This document shows positions 1 to 7,716 of a stretch of DNA of 22,218 nt, in pieces. The notes beneath the pieces are model-generated. The model saw nothing but the letters and a program-made list of their open reading frames with translations. It ran no database searches and was not told where the DNA came from. The first letter of the stretch is position 1; each line of letters begins with the position of its first letter. Source of the stretch: JAHJSA01 sp038204345 (GTDB lineage: Bacteria > Actinomycetota > Thermoleophilia > RBG-16-64-13); NCBI GenBank assembly GCA_038204345.1, contig JBBRDB010000023.1, positions 1-22,218 on the forward strand. Reading direction: 5' to 3'. Made by a program: the position numbers and the translations under genes.

Positions 1-55
1 AGATCAGATCGATGTGCGGTGCGATGCGCGGTGACTTCGGTTGCGGTTCACTCAT
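1..55 (-). CDS. N-terminus of an unidentified protein, leaves the window
   Basis: On the minus strand an ATG at 55 is preceded by GGAGG with a 6-nt spacer. Eighteen codons (MSEPQPKSPRIAPHIDLI) run open to the window edge. It lies 111 nt downstream of the DUF5714-CMD stop on the same strand, so it is probably the next gene of the ArsR operon. Too little sequence is present to name a family. The good Shine-Dalgarno and open frame are the only support. Confidence 0.55.
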   Translation of the reverse strand, partial: MSEPQPKSPRIAPHIDLI

Positions 56-166
56 AACCGTCCTCCATTCTCGGAGACGACCGCCTGGCCATCGTCAGCC
101 GCCTCACGTGGATGCGCTTGTGGGTGCCGGGGACGCCGCACCGGCGTCATCTGTCGCTCAACTGCT

Positions 167-1375
167 TCAACCTCCGGCGGCTTGGCTCACCACCTCTGTG
201 GCCTTGAACGTGGGGAGTGGGATGTCGGCGGCGCCGGCCGTGCCGGCGGGCGCCAGGTCGACGCGGGTCGCGCCCCGAGCGACCTCCGGATCCACCTCTG
301 GCGGCGTCGGTGCGGTTGCCTGCCCCAGCATCACCTGCATGCGGGTGGCGCCCACCGTCATGGCCACGTGGAGGGTCTCCTCGATCTCCTCCTTCCTCAC
401 TCCGAGCCGCCTCCCGACCGAGAGGCAGTACGAGGTTCAGGGAGCGCATCCCGCAACTAGGGAAGCACCGAGCGAGACCAATATCTTAGTCTTCGCGTCG
501 AGCGCCCCGCCGGCATAGGCGAGATCGAAAAAGCGATCGTAGGACTCTTGCGCAGGCCCACTGGTGCCGATCTCTCTCGACCCTCCACCATCGAGTGCAT
601 CCGGTGTCGTCACGATGGCCTCCTCTTGGTCCTTGGGATACATTGCCGAAGTGTGAACGGGGTGCCAGTCGCACTCCGGCCCTCGGCATCCGTGAGGGTG
701 GCTCGCCACATCGGCGCATACCGTGTCCGGCGATGGGGGCATCACGATTCCCAGGTGTTCTTCGAGGAATGCCGCGGTCTCGCGCAGACAGGCCCTTACG
801 TAGGCTTTGCAGCAGCCCGGATCGGCGTGCGCGGCGGTCACCGCGGCCAGTCGGCTCACCAGCCGCATCGATCCTTGGGTCTCCGGCCCCTTGCCGCACA
901 CCCCTCCCACCAGGACGCTGTAGCAGGCGCCCAGCGCCGGCACCACTCCGCAGACCCCGCTGAGCCCGCAGTAGGCGCCCACGGCCTGTCGCGCGGTCCG
1001 TTCCAAGACCTCGGTCCTGTGGTCGGAGGTCACGCCCTCGACCCCTGCGTTCTCCAGCGCCCGCATGAGTGAGCCGGCGGCGATGTGGGCGTGCTCGCAG
1101 CCCAGCATGGGCAGGTTCGGGAGTGCCATGAGCTGTTCCGCGATCTCATGAGGAGAGACGGCTCCCATCTCATCGAGACGATGGCGCATATCGACCAGGA
1201 ACTCGGCGCCGTGGCAGCCGTCGCAGACGTAGTGGCCTGCCTTGCACACCACGTGGGCGTTATCCGGTCGCCCGCAGATGTCGCACACAGCGGGCCGGGC
1301 TTCCTCCAAGTACTGAAGCTCGGCTCCACATACCCGGCACGACTCCGTGCGGCGACGGTCGTCCGCGTCACGCAT
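167..1375 (-). CDS. DUF5714 / carboxymuconolactone decarboxylase-like selenoprotein (in-frame UGA at 437-439)
   Basis: Read with UGA as selenocysteine, the product is 402 residues. The N-terminus is a Cys-rich zinc-ribbon-like part (CRVC at 13-16, CDIC at 31-34, C44, CDGC at 51-54). A DUF5714 region follows, with YCGLSGVCG and PGCCKAY motifs. From about residue 278 comes an AhpD/CMD-like helical domain. Its active-site motif, usually GCxPC, reads G-C310-A-P-U313, and after it LGVRKEEIEETLHVAMTVG matches the family (GxxxxEIxExxxVA). The usual His four residues after the second Cys is here Cys. Stopping at the UGA would cut the domain in the middle of its catalytic motif. ATG at 1375 is chosen because GGAAGGA lies just upstream; an in-frame ATG at 1411 lacks this. 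The start overlaps the extended ArsR stop by 8 nt. CMD/AhpD proteins are thiol redox or peroxidase-type enzymes; the substrate here is unknown. Confidence 0.85.
407..428 (-). promoter_or_regulatory. SECIS-like hairpin after the CMD UGA
   Basis: Counting from the base after UGA (437-439), nt 9-17 (CTGCCTCTC) pair with nt 22-30 (GGGAGGCGG) in a 9-bp stem with two G-U pairs, closing a GGUC tetraloop at nt 18-21. Known bacterial SECIS elements lie inside the coding sequence just downstream of UGA. In E. coli fdhF the loop GGUC begins at about nt 19, nearly the same position and the same loop bases. Function as a SelB site is inferred. Confidence 0.78.
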
Positions 1376-1703
1376 TACGCGTTCCTTCCGGCTCGATCGC
1401 CTCCCGCGCAACCCTGATGGCCTCCCGGACCACCCCGCGACGCAGTCAGTAATAGACTTGGTTGCCTTTCCGATCCGGGCGCGCGATGCCCGCGTCGCGC
1501 AGGATGCGCAGGTGGTGCGACACGGAGGGCTGGGGCAGGCCCGTGGCCGTCGCGATCTCGCTCACCGGGCGGCATTCGTCGCTGAGTGCGGACACGACTT
1601 TCAGACGGGTAGGCTCGCTGAGCGCCTTGAAGAAGCGACCCAAACGCTCGAACTCGGCGGGAGAGGGCGCGTCCGTAGCTTGAATGGAAGTATCTATATA
1701 CAT
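1368..1703 (-). CDS. ArsR/SmtB-family repressor with in-frame UGA (probable selenocysteine 86)
   Basis: This is a winged-helix repressor: ALSEPTRLKVVSAL, then the recognition region LPQPSVSHHLRILRDAGIA and the wing DRKGNQVYY. An in-frame UGA at 1446-1448 follows VYY. Stopping there leaves 85 residues with no C-terminal dimerisation helix. Reading through gives LRRGVVREAIRVAREAIEP, a helix as expected for alpha-5, and a 111-residue protein, normal for ArsR. The extended frame keeps high GC3 and ends in a TGA overlapping the next gene's ATG by 8 nt. In this family the codon after YY is usually Arg, Ser, Gln, Cys or similar. The only Cys, C44 (DECRP), sits at the position of the ELCxxDL metal-binding Cys. 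ATG 1703 is chosen because it lies 6 nt past a -10, implying a leaderless mRNA; ATG 1721 would add six residues upstream of the operator. A plain 85-residue protein remains the alternative. Confidence 0.75.
1416..1434 (-). promoter_or_regulatory. SECIS-like hairpin after the ArsR UGA
   Basis: Nt 12-18 after the UGA (GGUGGUC) pair with nt 24-30 (GGCCAUC) in a 7-bp stem with two G-U pairs. The loop is CGGGA at nt 19-23. The loop start and a G within its first two bases fit the published general bacterial SECIS model (apical loop roughly 16-37 nt after UGA). The loop differs from the GGUC of the neighbouring hairpin, so this call is weaker. Confidence 0.55.
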
Positions 1704-1711
1704 ACATATAG
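1694..1711 (-). promoter_or_regulatory. Inverted-repeat operator over the ArsR transcription start
   Basis: Perfect 6-bp arms CTATAT and ATATAG flank a 6-bp spacer. The AT-rich site stands out sharply from its GC-rich surroundings. It begins at the end of the -10 and covers the predicted +1 and first codons of arsR, a typical place for ArsR-family autorepression. Confidence 0.6.
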
Positions 1712-1738
1712 TATGGGGCATGAGGCCGGCGCCGGCAA
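1710..1738 (-). promoter_or_regulatory. Predicted promoter of the arsR-selenoprotein operon
   Basis: TTGCCG at 1738-1733, a 17-nt spacer and CATACT at 1715-1710 form a sigma-70-type promoter in the 58-nt gap after the upstream permease. Initiation about 7 nt past the -10 would fall at or next to the ATG at 1703, giving a leaderless transcript, which agrees with the absence of a Shine-Dalgarno there. Confidence 0.5.
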
Positions 1739-1761
1739 GTGAGAAAGAGCGTGCCCTCCGA

Positions 1762-2961
1762 CTAGAAGGCGCGGAGCCGCCTGGCGGCGATCCCGAAGAA
1801 GACCACAGAGTAGCCCCAAGCCACCGCCAGCGGCATGAGTACGTCGCCCACCCCCCAGCCCCTCAGGATGATGCCTCGGAAGCTGTCGAGGATCCACGCC
1901 ACGGGCAGGAAGTGCGACACGCGAGAGAAGGCCTCTCCGGTGATCTCCAGCGGGAACCACGCTCCTCCAGTCGATGCCAGCAGCATAGAGAGGATGACGG
2001 TAGTAGCCACAACGGCCTGCTCGGTCTTGAAGAGAGTGGCGATCAACAGGCCCAGGGAGGCGGTTAAGGCAGAGAGCGTCACCATGACTAGGAGAAGCGC
2101 CACGGGATCCCGCAGATACTCCACTCCGAAGAAGAACTGGCCGAGACCGATAAGGATGATCTGTTGGATGAAGCTGATCGCGAACATTGCCAGCGCCTTT
2201 CCGCCGATGATCTCGACGCGGGTGACCTCTGTGGTGAGCAGTCGCGAGAGGGCTCCCGAGCGCCGTTCCATCACCAAGCCTATGGCGGCCGTCATGATGC
2301 TGAAGAGTATCCAGTTGACCAACATGCCGGGTGACGATTGATCGAAACCCTCGGCTATCTGGCCGGCGGCCATTCCCGAATCCTTAACTGCCACTCCGAT
2401 CGCAGGATCGGCCATCATCCCTTTCACAGCGGCGAGCGCTGACGCCGCGAGGTCCGTGTCGCCGTCGGTGAGGGCGATTCCATTTGCCGCCAGTGCCGAC
2501 GCGGCGGCTCCGGCCGCGGCTCTGGTCGTAGTGAGTCGCGCCAGGGCGGCCCGCACCGCCTCCTCCGCCGACTGAGCGCCGGTCGATCCGGCCGTGCGGA
2601 TGACGGTCAGCTCCACCGACCTATCCGCCTCCACGGCGTCGGTGAATCCGGCGGGGATGATGAGCGCGGCGGCGACCTTGGAATCCTCGACCTGGGAATC
2701 GGCCTCCAGCTCATCGTACAGTCTGGTGACGGACAGGACCTCCGAAGTCCCGAGCAGCCTTATAAGCTCGGTCGCCTGCACGCCTCCGTCTGCGTCTACC
2801 AGTCCGATGGGGATCGTTCGGGCGCCTTCTCCGCCGCCTCCGAGCAGTAGTCCGAAGAACACGGTGAAGGCCACGGGCAAGATGAGCGTGAAGAGCGCGT
2901 TCAGCCGATCCCGTCGCGTCTGAAGCAGGTCCTTCGCTGCCAAGTGCCACACCCGTCTCAT
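1762..2961 (-). CDS. ABC-2 type transporter permease (second subunit)
   Basis: A 399-residue membrane protein with an N-terminal segment (MRRVWHLAAKDLLQTRRDR, then a hydrophobic helix ILPVAFTVFFGLLL), a roughly 180-residue Ala-rich extracytoplasmic region, and about five C-terminal helices. This is the ABC-2 membrane fold of multidrug or polymer exporters (YhgE/YbhR-like layout). The start at 2961 overlaps the upstream permease stop as ATGA, so translation is coupled; an upstream in-frame ATG at 3024 lies within the preceding gene. It pairs with the other permease and the ATPase as a three-gene exporter. The stop is TAG. The substrate cannot be read from sequence. Confidence 0.88.
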   Translation of the reverse strand: MRRVWHLAAKDLLQTRRDRLNALFTLILPVAFTVFFGLLLGGGGEGARTIPIGLVDADGGVQATELIRLLGTSEVLSVTRLYDELEADSQVEDSKVAAALIIPAGFTDAVEADRSVELTVIRTAGSTGAQSAEEAVRAALARLTTTRAAAGAAASALAANGIALTDGDTDLAASALAAVKGMMADPAIGVAVKDSGMAAGQIAEGFDQSSPGMLVNWILFSIMTAAIGLVMERRSGALSRLLTTEVTRVEIIGGKALAMFAISFIQQIILIGLGQFFFGVEYLRDPVALLLVMVTLSALTASLGLLIATLFKTEQAVVATTVILSMLLASTGGAWFPLEITGEAFSRVSHFLPVAWILDSFRGIILRGWGVGDVLMPLAVAWGYSVVFFGIAARRLRAF

Positions 2962-4229
2962 AGCAGGCGCTTCCGGAAAAGGAGGGCACCCGCCACGAAG
3001 GTGAGCGAGGCGAAAGCCAGGCACACAATGATGGGCAGTAGGGCGTCGCCCAGACCCCCGCCGCGGAGGGTCGAATCCCAGCCGATGAGGAGCCAGCCGT
3101 TCGGCGTGAGTCGTCGCACCGTGTGGTACCAGCCTCCCAGATCGGCGGTGCCGATGAAATTTCCCCCGAGGAGGGCGAGCACGAGCAGGACCCCGGTACC
3201 GAATACCGTAGCTTGCGCTTCCGTGCGCGCGAGCGAAAGCAGGAAGACGCCCAGTCCCGCCGCCACCGCGACGCCGGCCAGGGTCAACCCGGCTACCGGC
3301 GCCACGCCGCCCCAGTGGATCCCCATGATCAGCCGCCCGGCGACCAGGAGGATCACCGCCTGCACGAGCACGATCAGGAATACCGAAAGGAACTTGCCGG
3401 CGAGCACCACTCCGCGCGGCGTGGGCGTAGTGAATAGCCGTTGGAGCGTAGCTTGCCGTTGCTCGTCGAGGATGGTGCGGGCCTGGGTGGAGCCCGTGAT
3501 GAGCATGAAGAAGATCATCATGCCGGCGAGCACCGGGCCGGTGACGCCCACATCACGCGCCGATTCGGTTACCCCTACCTGCGGGGCGCGGGCTTTCAGG
3601 GTGGGCCCTAACCCGGCGGAATCGGTGCGGACGGCGAACTCGTGTGCCGCGGCCGCGGCCACCGGCCCTAACTGGTCCGGAGTGAGCCCGCCGGAACGGA
3701 GGCCCAGTTCCACCGCGGCGCCGGCCGCAGCCCGGGCGCTGTTCAACCCGTCGGCGTAACGGCGAACTATCCCGGTGACGATGCCGGGGCCTAGGCTGCT
3801 CGTCGGATCGCGGTAGACGAGGAAGTCGGCGCCATCGGTCTGTGGAGAAGCTGCGGCGGCCATCAGGCCCTGCGGCTGGACCACTGCCACTGCCGCCTTG
3901 CCGTCGTCGACAGCGGCGCGGGCTTCGGCCTCGGTGTTCACTACCGTCAGGTCGATCAGCGAGGCTAGGCTTTGGTCTCCCAGTACTTGGATGAGGTCGG
4001 GGCCGGCTCCGGCCGCGCCGGGCTGACCCGAAACGCCGGTCTGGGCGCCCCGATCTAAGTTTGCCACGACCGTCTTGATGGGCTGGATTGAGAAATCGCC
4101 CGAGCCGCCGAACGCCGCCCCCAACAGCAACGCTATCGCCAGCGGAGCCGCAAACATCATGGCCAAAGCGGGGACGTCGCGGTATGTGCGACGCAGGTCC
4201 TTAAGGGCTATGTCGAGAGCCTGCCTCAT
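2958..4229 (-). CDS. ABC-2 type transporter permease (first subunit)
   Basis: 423 residues with the same plan as the next gene: a short cytoplasmic start (MRQALDIALKDLRRTYRDVP), a first helix (ALAMMFAAPLAIALLLGAAF), a large external domain to about residue 225, then several C-terminal helices. The conserved-looking loop LDEQRQATLQRLFTTPTPRG lies between the external domain and the next helices, as in ABC-2 permeases (compare MERRSGALSRLLTTEVTR in its partner). It starts 55 nt after the ATPase stop and shares an ATGA overlap with the second permease. The two are probably the halves of a heterodimeric pore. No strong ribosome binding site is visible at 4229. Confidence 0.88.
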   Translation of the reverse strand: MRQALDIALKDLRRTYRDVPALAMMFAAPLAIALLLGAAFGGSGDFSIQPIKTVVANLDRGAQTGVSGQPGAAGAGPDLIQVLGDQSLASLIDLTVVNTEAEARAAVDDGKAAVAVVQPQGLMAAAASPQTDGADFLVYRDPTSSLGPGIVTGIVRRYADGLNSARAAAGAAVELGLRSGGLTPDQLGPVAAAAAHEFAVRTDSAGLGPTLKARAPQVGVTESARDVGVTGPVLAGMMIFFMLITGSTQARTILDEQRQATLQRLFTTPTPRGVVLAGKFLSVFLIVLVQAVILLVAGRLIMGIHWGGVAPVAGLTLAGVAVAAGLGVFLLSLARTEAQATVFGTGVLLVLALLGGNFIGTADLGGWYHTVRRLTPNGWLLIGWDSTLRGGGLGDALLPIIVCLAFASLTFVAGALLFRKRLL

Positions 4230-4284
4230 CGGGGTGGCGGATCGTCGCCGGCTGTGGGCAGCGCGCGCAAGGCGTCCACGATCC

Positions 4285-5235
4285 CTAGTCGCGTAGCGCG
4301 CGGCCGGTGAGATGCAGGAACACGGTCTCCAGGTTGGGCTCCGACACGTTGATCTCGCTGATGCGGAAGCCCGACCGTGCCGCCACCTCGAACAACCGGG
4401 GCACCACCGCGGTGGCGTCGTTCACCAGGAGGTGGGTCGAGCCGTCGGTCTCGTCTACCGAGGAGGAAGAGACGCCGTCCACGGCACAGAGCGCTGCCAG
4501 TGCCCGGTCGTCCTCGCTATCCACCCTGAGTCGGACCCGAGCCTGCTCACCCACGATCTTCACCAGCTCTTCGTTCGTACCGTCGGCCAACATGCGGCCG
4601 TGGTCCATGATGCCGATGCGATGGGAGAGTTCTTGCGCCTCTTCCATGTAGTGGGTGGTATAGAGGATGGTCATCCCCTGGCGGTTGAAGCCCTTGACTC
4701 CGTCGAGGATGGCCCTCCTGCTCTGCGGGTCGATGCCGACCGTGGGTTCGTCGAGGATGAGGAGGCTCGGCTGATGCAGGAGCGCCGCGCCGATGTTGAC
4801 CCGCCGCTTCATGCCACCCGAATAGTCCTCGAGGCGTTCCTTCTGTCGATCGACGAGATCGATGAGTTCAAGGACGGAATCGACGCGGCGGGACAGCTCA
4901 GTCCCTCGAAGCCCGTACATCTTGCCCCAGAAATCGAGGTTCTCGCGGGCGGTGAGATCCGGGTAGAGCGCTATGTCTTGCGGCACGACCCCCAGCAGTC
5001 CTTTGACTGAGGCTGAGTCCTTCAGGATGGAGTGCCCGCCCACTCGGGCGTCGCCTCCCGTGGGCCGCAGGAGACCGGAGAGGATGGAGATGGTGGTGGT
5101 CTTTCCCGCGCCGTTCGGGCCGAGGAGGCTATAGATCTCGCCCTGTTTGATCGAGAAAGAGAGGTCGTCGACGGCCACAGTCCCTTTGGGCGGATCGAAC
5201 TGCTTGCGCAGCAGATCGACTTCGACGAAGCTCAT
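4285..5235 (-). CDS. ABC-2 exporter ATP-binding protein
   Basis: A 316-residue ATPase with Walker A GPNGAGKTT near residues 39-47, Q-loop region VVPQDIALYPDLT, signature YSGGMKRRVNIG (SGGM variant common in ABC-2 exporter ATPases), Walker B LLILDEPTVGID and H-loop TTHYMEEA. A C-terminal regulatory extension of about 90 residues follows, as in DrrA-type ATPases. ATG 5235 is supported by GGGAGG with a 6-nt spacer; the open frame extends further upstream but without family similarity. It powers the two permeases downstream, with which it forms an operon. A possible extended -10 lies about 60 nt upstream. Confidence 0.92.
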   Translation of the reverse strand: MSFVEVDLLRKQFDPPKGTVAVDDLSFSIKQGEIYSLLGPNGAGKTTTISILSGLLRPTGGDARVGGHSILKDSASVKGLLGVVPQDIALYPDLTARENLDFWGKMYGLRGTELSRRVDSVLELIDLVDRQKERLEDYSGGMKRRVNIGAALLHQPSLLILDEPTVGIDPQSRRAILDGVKGFNRQGMTILYTTHYMEEAQELSHRIGIMDHGRMLADGTNEELVKIVGEQARVRLRVDSEDDRALAALCAVDGVSSSSVDETDGSTHLLVNDATAVVPRLFEVAARSGFRISEINVSEPNLETVFLHLTGRALRD

Positions 5236-5293
5236 CCGGCGCCTCCCGTATCGACCAGTCTTGCTCCGGCCACGCTTCCCCGGCAGTGCTCTC

Positions 5294-5302
5294 ACTCTAA
5301 CA
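5294..5302 (-). promoter_or_regulatory. Candidate extended -10 for the ABC-2 operon
   Basis: The minus strand reads TGTTAGAGT, a TGn extended -10 with TAGAGT, about 60 nt upstream of the ATPase start. No clear -35 is visible. It lies in the 188-bp divergent gap shared with the haem-binding protein gene. Confidence 0.3.
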
Positions 5303-5423
5303 TGGAGATATGGCGCGGCCCAGAGAGTGGCTGCTAGTCTTGTGCCCAAGAATCCTAACGAGGCAGGCTGCGATGAATTGCGGCGGAAGTGCCGGAGTCC
5401 TGCTCGAGGAAAGGATAGCCGAC

Positions 5424-5864
5424 ATGAGGTTTGTGGTGCGTATCGCGAAGTGGTCGATCGTAGCGTTGGTGCTCGCCCTCGTCGCGATCCAGTTGGTACC
5501 GATCGACCGGACGAACCCCCGTGTCGAAACGGAGGTTCCCGCAAGCACGGAAGTCCGTTCGGTGCTGCGGAGAGCATGCTACGACTGTCATTCCAACGAG
5601 ACGAGGTGGCCCTGGTACACTCGGATCGCCCCGGCCTCCTGGCTGATCGCGAGAGATGTGAGCGAGGGTCGGGAGGAATTGAACTTCTCCACCTGGGATC
5701 GCCTCTCGGCAGAGGATCGAGCTGAGGCTATCCGCAAGAGCTGGGAGACGGTCGACGATGGGGAGATGCCACCGTGGTTCTATCTTCCGCTCCATCCGGA
5801 GGCGCGCCTTTCTGCGGATGATCGGGCGCTTCTGCGCGCGTGGGCGGCATCCGCCGGCGGGTAG
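5424..5864 (+). CDS. Membrane-anchored haem-binding domain protein (CxxCH)
   Basis: 146 residues: a single N-terminal hydrophobic anchor (WSIVALVLALVAIQLVP), then an exported domain with one c-type haem motif, CYDCH, followed by SNETRWPWYTRIAPASW and FSTWDRLS. This matches the short haem-binding domain family (Haem_bd type), thought to act in periplasmic or cell-surface electron transfer. ATG 5424 directly precedes the anchor and has AAGGAT about 8 nt upstream; earlier in-frame starts exist without such support. It is divergent from the ABC-2 exporter and lies 27 nt upstream of the next ABC gene, so it may share a transcript with it. Redox partner unknown. Confidence 0.8.
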   Translation: MRFVVRIAKWSIVALVLALVAIQLVPIDRTNPRVETEVPASTEVRSVLRRACYDCHSNETRWPWYTRIAPASWLIARDVSEGREELNFSTWDRLSAEDRAEAIRKSWETVDDGEMPPWFYLPLHPEARLSADDRALLRAWAASAGG

Positions 5865-5891
5865 GCGCGACCAACGACTATTCTCCACCCG

Positions 5892-7679
5892 ATGACCGAG
5901 CGTCGCCGAGACCTTCCATGGCACGATCTGACCCGCGCTCTGGGTTTCCTCAGGCCCTATGCGGCGCCGTTCGCCGCTGCGCTGCTATCGCTCCTCGTGG
6001 TCACGGGAGCCACGCTTGTGGCCCCGCAGTTCGTGAGGGCGCTCATCGACCGGGGCATCACCGGGGGCAGCCGACGCTGGATTGTCTTATCCACCGCCGG
6101 TCTGCTCAGCATGGCGATCATCCGAGGGCTGTTCTCGTTCCTTCACGGATATCTGGCCGAGAAGGCCGGGCAAGGGGTGGCTTTCGACCTCCGCAACGCC
6201 ATCTACGATAAGCTGCAGAACCTCTCCTTCAGCTACCACGACCGGGTGCAGACCGGCCAGCTCATGACCCGGATCACCTCGGATGTGGAGAACATCCGCA
6301 CTTTCACCGGGCAGGGCTTCCTTGCCTTCACCTCGTCGGCACTCACGCTCGTGGGCACGGCCGTCTTGCTGTTCTGGATGCAGTGGCTGCTGGCGTTGGT
6401 GGCGCTGGCGACCATCCCGGCTATCTTCCTGGTGCTGGGCCTCTTCGTGCGTCGAGTGTTGCCGCTGTTCCGTGGTATCCAAGTGCGGCTCTCTGCCCTT
6501 AACACGGTGCTGCAGGAGAACCTGGCGGGCGTCGCCGTGGTCAAAGCCTTCGCGCGGGAACCGTACGAACGCGAACGCTACGAGTCGGCGAACCGGGAGC
6601 TGCTGAACGAGGGCTTGAAGGTGGTGCGGGCGCTCTCGTCCACACTGCCATACGTGTTCGTGATCGCCAACCTAGGCACGTTCGGCGTGGTGTGGGTGGG
6701 CGGGGAGCGCGTCATCGCCGGCCACATGTCCCTGGGTGACCTGGTGGCTTTCAACACCTACCTCAGCTTCCTGCTGGTGCCCATCTTCCAGTTGGCTTTC
6801 CTGTCGAGTGCCCTCTCGCGGGCCGGTGCCAGCTCGCGTCGGGTCTTCGAGGTGCTGGACGCCGAGGTGGAGGTGCGCGACCGGCCCGGAGCCCCCGACC
6901 TCGGACCAATCCAGGGACGGGTCGCCTTCGACCACGTAGCCTTTCGGTATGCCGGCCAAGAAACAGCCGTCCTGGAAGACGTTACGTTCGAGGTCGATCC
7001 TGGCGAGACCGTGGCCATCCTGGGAACTACCGGCTCAGGCAAGTCCACGATCGTCAACCTGATCCCGCGTTTCTATGACGTCAGCGAGGGTGGGGTGCTC
7101 ATCGACGGGGTAGACGTGCGCGACGTCACCATCAAGAGTCTGCGTTCCCACATCGGTATCGTGCTGCAGGAGGCGGTCCTGTTCGGGGGGACGATCAGGG
7201 AGAACATCGCCTTCGGCCGGCCGGAGGCCTCCCAGGAGGAGATCGAGGCGGCAGCCCGCGCCGCCCAGGCCCACGACTTCATCGCCGAGTTGCCCCTCGG
7301 CTACGACTCCGTGGTGGGGGAACGGGGCGTGACCTTGTCCGGCGGCCAACGTCAGCGGGTGTCGATCGCGCGCACGCTCCTGGTGGACCCCGAGATCCTG
7401 TTGCTCGACGACGCCACCAGCGCGGTCGACGCCGAGACTGAGGCCCGCCTGCAACTGGCCCTGCGCGAACTGATGAAGGGCCGCACGAGCTTCGTCATCG
7501 CCCAAAGGCTCTCCACCGTGCGGCTGGCCCACCGGGTGATCCTCGTGGATCGGGGTCGCGTCGTCGGACAGGGCACCCATGACGAACTGCTCCGCACCGT
7601 CCCCCTCTACGGGGAGATCGTCGACACGGAACTCAACCGGCCCGTCGAGACCGCCACGGTGTCGGAGGGAGCGGCGTGA
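5892..7679 (+). CDS. Heterodimeric ABC exporter, subunit with degenerate ATP site
   Basis: A 595-residue half-transporter: six-helix type I exporter domain to about residue 320, then a nucleotide-binding domain. Walker A GTTGSGKST lies near 378, signature LSGGQRQRVS near 481. Walker B is ILLLDDATSAVD near 502, where the catalytic Glu is Asp, and the H-loop is IAQRLST near 536, where the His is Gln. These two changes mark the non-catalytic site of asymmetric heterodimers such as TM287/288 and BmrCD. The partner follows 37 nt downstream. The ATG at 5892 opens the conserved sequence. Likely substrates are drugs or lipids; not resolvable here. Confidence 0.93.
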   Translation: MTERRRDLPWHDLTRALGFLRPYAAPFAAALLSLLVVTGATLVAPQFVRALIDRGITGGSRRWIVLSTAGLLSMAIIRGLFSFLHGYLAEKAGQGVAFDLRNAIYDKLQNLSFSYHDRVQTGQLMTRITSDVENIRTFTGQGFLAFTSSALTLVGTAVLLFWMQWLLALVALATIPAIFLVLGLFVRRVLPLFRGIQVRLSALNTVLQENLAGVAVVKAFAREPYERERYESANRELLNEGLKVVRALSSTLPYVFVIANLGTFGVVWVGGERVIAGHMSLGDLVAFNTYLSFLLVPIFQLAFLSSALSRAGASSRRVFEVLDAEVEVRDRPGAPDLGPIQGRVAFDHVAFRYAGQETAVLEDVTFEVDPGETVAILGTTGSGKSTIVNLIPRFYDVSEGGVLIDGVDVRDVTIKSLRSHIGIVLQEAVLFGGTIRENIAFGRPEASQEEIEAAARAAQAHDFIAELPLGYDSVVGERGVTLSGGQRQRVSIARTLLVDPEILLLDDATSAVDAETEARLQLALRELMKGRTSFVIAQRLSTVRLAHRVILVDRGRVVGQGTHDELLRTVPLYGEIVDTELNRPVETATVSEGAA

Positions 7680-7716
7680 GGCGCCGCGCCGCGTTCGAAC
7701 GCCCGGCGGCGGCCTC

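Noticed and set aside
437..439. Nonsense mutation or pseudogene in the CMD gene
   Set aside because: The downstream frame is undamaged and family-like, the UGA lies exactly on a redox Cys, and a SECIS-like hairpin follows. A random stop would not be expected to meet all three conditions.
12..518. Plus-strand open frames over the selenoprotein's 3' half
   Set aside because: They are high-GC shadow frames with no recognisable family; the minus-strand reading carries DUF5714 and CMD motifs.
437..1448. General reassignment of UGA (to Trp or Gly) in this organism
   Set aside because: UGA is the normal terminator of many genes here, including those at 7679, 9528, 9855, 10885, 11891, 12577, 14130 and 20648, often with tight overlaps to the next start. 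Only the two codons at 437 and 1446 interrupt conserved domains.
4285..5577. Longer form of the ABC-2 ATPase starting at 5577
   Set aside because: The extra 114 residues have no ABC similarity, cross the divergent haem-protein start, and the ATG at 5235 has a good Shine-Dalgarno.
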